The notes under the pieces are model-generated. The model had not been told where the DNA came from. It saw only the letters and a program-made list of their open reading frames with translations, and searched no databases. The translations under genes were made by a program, and so were the position numbers. From Eremomyces bilateralis CBS 781.70 (lineage: Eukaryota; Ascomycota; Dothideomycetes; Eremomycetales; Eremomycetaceae): DNA of 64,000 nt. Location: the NCBI RefSeq assembly GCF_010015585.1, contig NW_022985069.1, positions 1,039,528 through 1,103,527 on the forward strand, given 5' to 3'. Below are positions 56,001 through 64,000 of the stretch, in pieces; the first letter of the stretch is position 1; the number at the start of each line of letters is the position of its first letter.

Positions 56001-58408
56001 CTTGTCTTCGCTCACATTGACGATGCCACCAAGGTAGTAGTAAAGACCCTCCGCCGTTCGATATTTCTCGAACAGGTCAATGATCCGTGTGGGTCCAAGG
56101 AGATCCGAGTACTTTTGTGCGATGCGGATGACCGACTGGAGATTCTGGCGAATGTTCACGCGAAGCATCTCGTTCAGGCAATCGAATGAGAGATCGACTG
56201 TCAAATGGCCAAAGTAGTTGATCAGCCACTCCTCGGGAAGCTTGTCGGTATGGACAATGATTCGCTTGATGACGGCGTGGTCCTCGGTGTGCTCAAGAGC
56301 GCGAGTGTAAAGCCCGGCACCTTCGCACAATTGCGCGATACGTGCCTTGTCATAGTGGGAGAACATTTCGTTTCCAAGGATCGCATCAGCAACTTGAGGA
56401 GCATTTAGCAGGTTCATTTCCAAGAGCTTGGTCTGTAGATGAGCGTGCTCGGGAAGATTGGGCGCCAGAACGTCCAGAAGGAAAGCTGTCGCGCCCTGGA
56501 GGTTTCCTTGGGATTGGAAGATATCCACGACTCGGTCGAGATCGACCAAGGGTCCCTCGGGCTGCTTCGCCAGGCTGATCGCAAATTCGGTGGATTGGTT
56601 GGGGTTCACTCGGACAATATGCTGCAGGAGCACCGTGTAATCGGGTCGATAGCCAGCCTTTTGCGCATAGGGCACAATCTCGTCGAATCGTCCCAGTTCA
56701 GCGTAAGACGCCACGACCTTCTGGGCAGCATTGGCTCGCTCATAGATCTGAAGCGCAAGTCCGAGATCATGAGGTCGAACGATGTCACCCAGTTCCTCTG
56801 AGCAGTCCAGCTTGCCTTCTTGAAGCCACTTCTCCAGCAAATGCTTCCGATTCTGGGAGAGAACCGGCCGCACCAGCTCAATGGTTTCATACTGATTCAA
56901 CCCACCTTTGTCTAACAGGATTCCGAAATATTGGAGGATGACGGAGAGCTGTCCAGATTGCGCAGGGACTTGTTTGAGGCGGTCGATGGTCGCAGGGGTT
57001 CGCAGGAAACCACGTGGAGAGTTCGCGGCGGTTTTGGCGGCATCGGCGAATTGATTGGCATTCAACAATTGCTCGAATCGTTGTTGGTAGAGGTTGTCCG
57101 CACCCGGTAACCCACCCCTCGAGGCCAGTTTGTAGGCCAACTCGGCGTTTGCGGGGTTCTGAAGAAGGTAGGGAACGACGGCTTCCTCGTCCACGCTGAC
57201 TGAGAGGACTTGGCCTTTCCGGTTGACACCGACGATACCTGACGACTCAGAATCGGGAGATGTGACGAAGATCGTCTCGCTCGAAATGCGGTTCATGAAA
57301 ATGCAAGTCCCGGTTTCGAGATCATACAGGTGAATGAAGCCGTACTTGGTGACGAGGTAGATGATGCCGTACTTCTTGGATACCTGCATCGCCACTGGGA
57401 AGTCGTTGGTGGCTTCGGGAGGGAAGTAGACGTCGACATTCTTCTTCTGGAATTGGGGGTTTCCGGCTTGATGATCGATCTCAACCACGTGCAGTTTGGC
57501 CCCGGTAGCGGTGCGAACGGCGAATGTGAACAGCTTGGAGTCTGCTGGTGCTCCCTCCAATCGGACGGTGCCGAAGGCGGCAGCGTGCCCTTCGATCGAC
57601 TGGCTGATGCCACGAGCTTTTGAGTACAGTTGCATCGCACCGACGACACGGCCTTGTTGTTGTGAAATGCCTACAACCACGGACCACTGGGCATCGTCGC
57701 TCACTCGGTAGTTGATGATTTGACAGCCCTAGACATCACATTAGTCGAGACCGAAGCAACCATGGCCGGTAACATACCGATAGGTTGGCATTTCGCTCAA
57801 ACACCTTGCCTGGTGAAGCGGTAGTGGGATCGAAGACGTCCCAATGATAAACGGCCGTGTCGGTGACAAGACCAAGGGTGCGATCATCGAACCATTTCCA
57901 GAACTGGACATCTTCGTTCATCGTCGCAGCACCCATCTTGCTCTTCTGCTCGAGATTGAAGATTTGTAGGGTCCGACCTTGTGCCTTCAGTGCTATGATT
58001 TGTTTGTTGAAGTGCATGATAGCACTGTCGGCCTTGATCGGGCGTCGAATAACATTGTTGTTATTCTTGAGGTCGATGATGATGACTTCCGGCGACGCAT
58101 TATCGTCCACCTTTTGCCGGATACAGATGTAGTGGTCGGATTCTAAGGTCTGAAGCGCCCAACGTTAAGTTCACTCCCAATAATGCCATCGGGATAGACT
58201 TACACAAGTGTTGAACCCGATCGATTGAGGCTACAGTTCTGTGAGCACTCCCTTCACCGGACGCTACGGACCACATGGAACTGGCGCGCTACTCACAAGG
58301 ACATCAATCTGCGTTAACTACACAATGTCAGTAAGGATCCACATCAGCATCGGGGAGAAATTCGCGTACCTGGAGAAGCTCCGTGAACTTTATGGGTAAC
58401 GGGGCCAT
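53078..58408 (-). CDS. chc1: clathrin heavy chain
   Basis: Six exons (58370-58408, 58297-58317, 58204-58230, 57778-58149, 53385-57728, 53078-53329) give 1684 residues. The N-terminal beta-propeller starts MAPLPIKFTELLQLTQIDVL and carries ESDHYICIRQK and TLQIFNLEQKSKM. The leg of seven clathrin repeats follows, with the expected RAxEHTEDH..VIKR, YGIALSKYHP-type (here LGIALSKYHPDRVMEHL) and LYCHYDEWDNAALAMMERA blocks. The trimerisation end lies near YVGMLYACYELIRPDVILEI, followed by a Gln/Pro/Gly-rich tail. It forms the triskelion of coated vesicles at the plasma membrane and trans-Golgi. The 5' end is split by four introns, leaving microexons of 21 and 27 bases. The gene is divergent from eIF3j. 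Confidence 0.97.
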
Positions 58409-59114
58409 GGTGCTCAACGGTCAATGAGGATGGCGCACCTCATCAACGGGAGAAGGCGATTAAAGCAACCGGAGAGAAAATGGAAATCAAGGGACGTGCA
58501 AATGAAGAAGGAGAAACGGAAATAGTTGAATTTAAGGGTGGGAGAGTTGTGTGGGTGATGATAGAAGTTGAAGGGTTGAAGTAATGGGAGATCTTACAGA
58601 AGCTCAGGAGTTGGTTCGTTTGGTAGTTGGAGGCTTGGACCGCTGAACACGACGTGGAACTTTCACGAGTTGCGAGGTTGGCCCCTGTGGCTGCACGGAG
58701 CAATTGCCAACACAAAGCATGTGGTCATCGAATCACGTGGGGGTCGAGTCGAGTCACGTGTCTGAGGCTCAATGCAGCCTCAGGCAGTAGGGCACCAATT
58801 ATCAAAGGAGGAAATATTAGTTCCATGTTTTATCGGGCAGGAACGATGGGTGAAAGCGGACTTTCGTTTTTCGGGTGCCCAACAGGAACCCGCACTTTCC
58901 CAGCCTTAATCTCCTCCATCGCGCCTTCCCTCCCACCATCGTCTCAAATCTCATCAAATTCCCCTTCTGCGTCACGCAATAAACATCCCACCACCACACC
59001 CCATATACATCCTTCCAGTCGCCTCCAGACTGATCGCGTAAGAATCCTGACTTTCATCGTTCAACTCAGAACATTCCCGCATCAAAGGCCATTTCACGAC
59101 CAAGAACCATCAAC
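58409..59114. other. divergent promoter, clathrin and eIF3j
   Basis: 706 bases without a gene, with a pair of E-box cores. Confidence 0.5.
58734..58760. promoter_or_regulatory. paired CACGTG E-boxes, 21-base spacing
   Basis: CACGTG occurs at 58734-58739 and 58755-58760, start to start 21 bases, about two helical turns, in the region shared by the clathrin and eIF3j promoters. Binding by a bHLH factor is inferred. Confidence 0.45.
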
Positions 59115-60122
59115 ATGCCACCATCAAAGTGGGGTGCGTCATACCCAACGCCAACTTCCCTTCCCCTCATGGCAGCGTGTCAAATCGCTGCAGATCCCCC
59201 ATCCCTCAATACTGACCGGCTTTCTAGACGACGAAGATGAGGAAAGCACTCCTCCCACCTCTCCTCCCCCGATCGCCCGCCGCAGCAAATTCGACGATGA
59301 GGAAGAAGACTCCGACGTGAGCACCCCACCCTTTGTTCGGCCCGATGTCGCAACTGACACGTCAGATAGGTGCTAGAGTCATGGAGCGCCGCAGAGGACT
59401 CCGAGGTGGAGCGAGAGAAGGAAAAGAAAGCCGCCGAACTCAAAGCGAAAGCCGACGCCGAAGCCAAGGCGAAGCACAAGTCCAAGACCCAGCGGATCGA
59501 GGAGCGACAGAGGGAAAAGCAGCGACAACGCGAACTCGAAGAGGAGACCTCAGATTCGGATGAAGATGAGCTGGACCGGAGAGCACGGCTGAAGCAGGCG
59601 CAGATAGATGCCGATCTGCGCAATGCACAGGACCTCTTCGCCGACGTCGCAGTTTCAAGTAACCGGGGTGGGAAACACATCACGGTACCAGACGCCAGCA
59701 ACCCAACGAACAGCATCGATCTCTCCTCCATGCCTCTCTTCAACCCACACACCAAGGACCAGTTCGCCAAGATGCGCGAAGCGCTGGTTCCCCTCGTCTC
59801 CGCGAACTCGAAGAAGCCTCAATACCCGCTGTTCATGCCGGAGTTTGTGAAGGGGATCTGTAAAGACATGTCGAGCGATCAAATCAAGAAGGCGGCGAGC
59901 GCGCTATCTACCCTGTCGAACGAGAAGTTGAAGCAAGAGAAGGCGGCCGACAAGGGTGGGAAGAAGACAAAAGTCAAGGCAAAGGCCACCTTGTCTGCTG
60001 GCAGAGATATCTCGACCAGGGCAGATACCACGCTCTACGATGACGATGGTCTTGATGAGTAAGTTTCGAACATCATTGACAGGTGTACTGTCGCTAACCT
60101 AGGCAGCGGCGATTTCATGTGA
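59115..60122 (+). CDS. hcr1: translation initiation factor eIF3 subunit j (Hcr1)
   Basis: Four exons (59115-59133, 59228-59316, 59370-60058, 60107-60122) give 270 residues. The acidic N-terminus reads MPPSKWDDEDEEST, with the WDDE start typical of eIF3j. Then come SKFDDEEEDSDVLESWSAAE, a long basic/acidic helix (KAKADAEAKAKHKSKTQRIE), FNPHTKDQFAKMREALVPLV and FVKGICKDM, and the end is DDGLDDGDFM. The subunit binds the 40S decoding centre, helps mRNA recruitment and start selection, and acts in ribosome recycling with ABCE1. The first and last exons are very short (19 and 16 bases). Without the last one the protein would end early at a TAA inside the intron. Confidence 0.93.
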
Positions 60123-60564
60123 GAGGTGAGCGGGGGTCAAAACAAAAGAGGGATATCACGTTTGATATGCGACGGCATCGCATGCTTCAAGCAACCAGTG
60201 CAATAGACGGAGTATGGAATTCGCACGGCTTGAAAGGAAGCATGATAGCCAGACGATTGATATTGCTTTTCCTTCATGTAGTATTAGTCTATGCTTGATA
60301 GCGCACGTTCGGCGACACTGCTAAAATGCATTGCTTCGAAATTTATGAAACCAACCGTCCGACCCAAAGTACCCTGCTGAAATTGTATGCCAGAAACGTG
60401 TATTTACATTGACATATTGGTTCCCATAAAGCCCAATCAGATATGAAAATGACCTGGTCCTAACAGGGGTCCCGCAAGCTTCAACCTCAACTCCAAGCTG
60501 GCAACTTTCCCTCACAAAACAATTCCCAACTCACAACGACTATGGCCTAGACCTACCAACAATC
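60123..60564. other. intergenic
   Basis: 442 bases with the eIF3j 3' UTR and the promoter of the next gene; nothing else seen. Confidence 0.45.
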
Positions 60565-63291
60565 ATGCCAACTGACGACCAGCTGGCCGACGCCATCCTC
60601 CAGTCCGTCGAAGCCAGCCAATACCCCGACTCCGAAGCCGTCGTCTCCGCCGAGCTCCCACCTTCCACGTTCCCTACGCTCCTCGATGGCATCGAGCAAT
60701 CGCGTGCGAAACTAAAGGTATACTAATCATCCCACCCTATCTCGCTCCATTCCCGTCCCTAATACTTATCCTCACAGGCCGAAATCCGGCACATCAGCCG
60801 TACCTCCACCACCGATATCGACGCCTGGATCGCCCAAGCGCGCCACCTACAGCAGGACATCGACGACATCCGCGAGGAGACGCGGCAGATCGACCATGCG
60901 ACGAACGAGGTGCAGGGGTTGAAAGGGCGGGCGAACGATGCTGGCGCGAAGGTGGGGTTCCTGAAGACGGAGCTGGCGTTCAATGATGCGCTGGTGGATA
61001 CGCTAGGGTGCATCCAGCGAGTGTCGGGGGACTTGGACGGGTGTTGGGAGGCGGTAAGGGGGGATGATGTGGGGGGTGCGTTGGGGGGGATGGGGAGGGC
61101 GGTAAAGGGGATGGGGGATCTGGAGGCGTTTGAGGGAGCGCATTTTGTGGGGTTGTTAAGGGATAGGGCGAAGCGGGTGCGGGATGATATGGTTGAGACG
61201 GTGACGGGTTACTGGTGGGATATCGTGCATGTCAACCAAGAGAAGCGGGCATTGGTGGTCAAGAAATCGATAACGAGTTCGTGGTACAGTTATGGACTAT
61301 GGGGATTGCTGCTGACCTCTGCTAGGGAAATCTGAGATCCTGGCGGAAGATACTGTGAGGTTTGCGGAACAGCTCGACATTTACGATGATCTGGTGTCGA
61401 AACTACAGCATGGACTAGAACGATCGATCATAGCTGCGCGATTCGGTCCTGAAAACGCCGATGACTCGGCCGTTTTGAGCGTTGACGACAACACACTCAG
61501 CGTATCTACGGACGGAGGTGCTGGAGGCGCGCTCGCCGCTATCGAAGACATCAAAAAGCTCACCCGATTCCTCAGCTCGGAGCTGCCAACCCAACTGTCG
61601 CTCTCCCTCTCCCAGAAACTCGTGGCGTCGCTGACATCCCATCTTGTCTCCACGTGGCTTCAAGAAGCCATCCCCATCTCCTTGGACGAAATGAATGAGT
61701 TCCAACAGCTACTGGACCAAGTGCTCTCCCTTGCTGAACACCTAGAAGGTCTAGGCTGGAGCGGAAATGAGGAGCTGATCAACTGGGTGGAAACCGCGCC
61801 TCGCTCCTGGCTTTCGAAACGGAAGGAGGCGATGCTCGCGGCGGTTCGGACGAGCTGCTATCGGGGAGTTCGAACGAGAAAAACCGTGGAGCGAGTGGAG
61901 ACTCAACTGATCTCCCATGAAGACCTCATGGGCCCGCCACCTGATCAGAGTAACGACTGGGACGCAGAATGGGACAACGATGGCGCGGATGCGGATCAGC
62001 AGCCAGCGTCTGAGCCGACGGTAGAGGAAGAAGATATGGATGCGAGTGCTTGGGGTTTGGAAGAGGAAGGCCAGGACCAGGTGGAGCAGAAACCCGACGA
62101 GGATGAGAAAACGGAAAATGATGACGAAGGCGGAGATGAGGCTGATGCCTGGGGATGGGGAGAAGATGATGCTGAAGATGCAACGACTGTCAAGGAGTCG
62201 GCACCTGCAAAGCCTGCTGCAAGCAAACCACCAGCAGGCCATGTACACGGCAAGGAAGCGGTGCATGAGAACAAGGCCGAAGAAATCACACTGCGAGAGA
62301 CATACACAGTCACTGCCATTCCAGACGAAATACTCCAGCTCATTCAGGAAGTGGTTTCAGATGCGGAAACACTTTCGCAGGAGAGGTACATCCTCCATTT
62401 CTTCTGAGCAACAACGGCTAACTATATTACAGATATGCCGACTCACCCATTGCAGGAGCTGCCATGGGTCTCTACTCAATACCTACATTAGCCTTGGCCA
62501 TGTACCGAGCCACCGCCATCACGTACTACAGCAAAGACAACGCAGGGAATATCCTCGTCTACAACGACTGCACCCGTCTTGCCGACCAACTCCACAACTA
62601 CCTCTCCTCCCTCGCCCAACGCGACGAAACCTCCCCTCTCCCCCCCAAGTCCCGCCCCTCCCAACGACTCCGCCTCACCCCCGACCTCCAATCCCTCTCC
62701 AGCTTCGGGAAGCGCGCCTATGGCCGCGAAATGGACTCCCAGCGCACCATCCTCAGCGACCTCCTGGCAGGTGCCCAAGGCTTCGCCCACTGCACCGAGC
62801 CGCCCTTCGCCGCCGAATGCGACAGCGCGGTGCGCTTCACTGTCGACCGCATCCGGGAGGTGCACGCGGAGTGGCGGCCGATCCTCTCGCACTCGGCGCT
62901 GCTGCAGTCGGTCGGGTCGCTGGCTGCAACGGTCATCGGTAAGATGATCCTCGATATCGAAGACATGGCGGATATCTCCGAGGAGGAATCGAAGACGCTG
63001 AGCGCGCTGTGCGGGGTGGTGACAGGAGTTGGGGAGCTATTCGTGCAGCGAGACGACGCGGGGGAGGAGCGGGATATGACGGGAGTGTATACGCCGAATT
63101 GGTTCAAGTTTCGGTATCTGATGGAGATTCTAGAGAGTTCGTTGGCAGATATCAAGTTCGCGTGGACGGAGGCGGGATTGCGGGAGGAGTTTGAGGCGGA
63201 GGAGGTGGCGGATTTGATCCAGGCGTTGTTTGCGGAGTCGGAGCATAGGAGGAAGGCCATTGCGCAGATTAGAAGAACGGCGACTGCATAG
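60565..63291 (+). CDS. ZW10/Dsl1 family ER tether subunit
   Basis: Four exons (60565-60717, 60778-61276, 61326-62385, 62433-63291) give 856 residues. The N-terminal third is a long coiled-coil (KAEIRHISRTSTTDIDAWIA, ARHLQQDIDDIREETRQIDH). The middle holds an acidic, Trp-containing region (residues about 430-510, DMDASAWGLEEEG and DAWGWGEDDAED), the kind of lasso that binds coat proteins through Trp in yeast Dsl1. The C-terminal part (RYLMEILESSLADIKFAWTE) is helical as in ZW10. The Dsl1 complex captures COPI vesicles at the ER, while ZW10 in animals also acts at kinetochores. The exon 2 donor GTTCGT is weak but is the only one that keeps phase. Assignment as Dsl1/ZW10 is by pattern. Confidence 0.82.
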
Positions 63292-63547
63292 ATACCCTAC
63301 CGATCAAGTATTAAACTACAAACAATCCTACGGTCAATCCTATGGCAAATAATTAGCAGATATAAATATCAGGGGGATCCCATTCAGCAACCAGCATCAG
63401 GGTCTCGCCGCACATCCCTGCATCCCGAATTCTGAATTCTGAAGTCTTGGCGCTGTAATTAATTCTTCCACCGGATTTTTTTTGACGTTCAACAATTCCG
63501 CTCATTGAGATTCGAACTTCCCAAACACAAACTTCTAGAACGCAGTC

Positions 63548-64000
63548 ATGGACGATCAACCCACCGGCCCGTCCTACCAAGTGAGAGTACGGCTCTCCAC
63601 TCGCCATGACGATCTTCAGCTGCCCGAGGACAGCCAGACCATTCTCGTCTCGACAAGTTAGTACCATGTAAAACCACCTGGGCAACATTGCGATCTCGAA
63701 CTGCAGACTGACAAGATCGGCAGACCTCAAAAGATATGCTCTTTCAACACTGGTCAACTCGCTCCTCGAGTCGGAGAAGCCCGTGCCGTTCGAATTCCTC
63801 ATCAACGGTCAATTTCTGCGGACCACCCTAGATGAGTTTCTCACCGCGAACGGCATATCGGCGGAAACCACATTATCGGTCGAATATGTTCGTGCGCTGC
63901 TGCCGCCGACGCAGACAGCGACGTTCCCTCACGATGACTGGGTGAGCTCGGTGGATGTCCTCTCTGCAACATCTCCCGCGGCACGATGGACGAGAGACGC
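63548..64000 (+). CDS. ytm1: ribosome biogenesis protein Ytm1 (3' end cut off)
   Basis: Exon 1 (63548-63656) and the start of exon 2 (from 63724) are visible; the gene runs past the window edge. The product begins [20 protein letters not shown] and continues [20 protein letters not shown] and [20 protein letters not shown], the NLE ubiquitin-like domain that Ytm1/WDR12 uses to bind the Rea1 MIDAS domain. WD40 repeats should follow outside the window. With Nop7 and Erb1 it forms a complex for 60S maturation. Both exons are in phase. Confidence 0.9.

Noticed and set aside
63505-63530. TTCGAAT word resembling a tRNA T-loop on the minus strand
   Set aside because: The flanking bases do not form a five-pair T stem and no anticodon or acceptor arm can be drawn around it.

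Overview
The window looks like nuclear DNA of a filamentous ascomycete (Pezizomycotina, most probably Eurotiomycetes, Aspergillus or Penicillium-like). The reasons are dense genes on both strands, introns of about 45-80 bases with GT-AG ends, and fungal or Pezizomycotina versions of INSIG, Shr3, Ade2, pyruvate carboxylase, eIF3j, Dsl1/ZW10 and Ytm1. Order and class are inferred from protein likeness by memory, not from a search. I built the exon structures by hand from splice sites and reading phase. Every spliced model marked as complete closes in frame from ATG to stop.

Left block, 1-22.6 kb, is mostly housekeeping: INSIG (5' cut by the window edge), a short-chain dehydrogenase, a gene-poor stretch, a Bem46-type hydrolase divergent from proteasome beta-1 (Pre3), a Pho80-type cyclin, mitochondrial ribosomal protein bL34m (a small spliced gene easily missed), a nuclear lysine-rich protein that may be the Pol I subunit RPA14/Ker1, the CAAX protease Ste24 divergent from mevalonate kinase, the amino-acid-permease chaperone Shr3, and Ade2.

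Middle block, 22.6-46.4 kb, is mixed and accessory-like. It holds a broken DHA1-type drug exporter, a GT31-like type II glycosyltransferase with a Cys-rich tail, a fungal rhodopsin-fold membrane protein convergent with a small conserved protein, a broken multi-pass membrane gene, Erv2 sulfhydryl oxidase divergent from a branched-chain aminotransferase, a coiled-coil protein, uracil phosphoribosyltransferase, a complete seven-exon cytochrome P450, a 2EXR/F-box-like protein whose C-terminal part is a perfect-length 17-unit minisatellite ending in a membrane anchor, and an orphan ORF. Long gene-free stretches separate these.

Right block, 46.4-64 kb, is again conserved: pyruvate carboxylase, clathrin heavy chain divergent from eIF3j, the Dsl1/ZW10 tether subunit, and the start of Ytm1.

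Several genes bear on one theme by chance or design. INSIG and mevalonate kinase belong to sterol/isoprenoid supply, and Ste24 processes prenylated proteins. Clathrin, Dsl1, Shr3 and Ste24 belong to the secretory system. I see no intact transposon, no CRISPR array, no rRNA or tRNA gene, and no biosynthetic cluster backbone enzyme (PKS, NRPS, terpene synthase).
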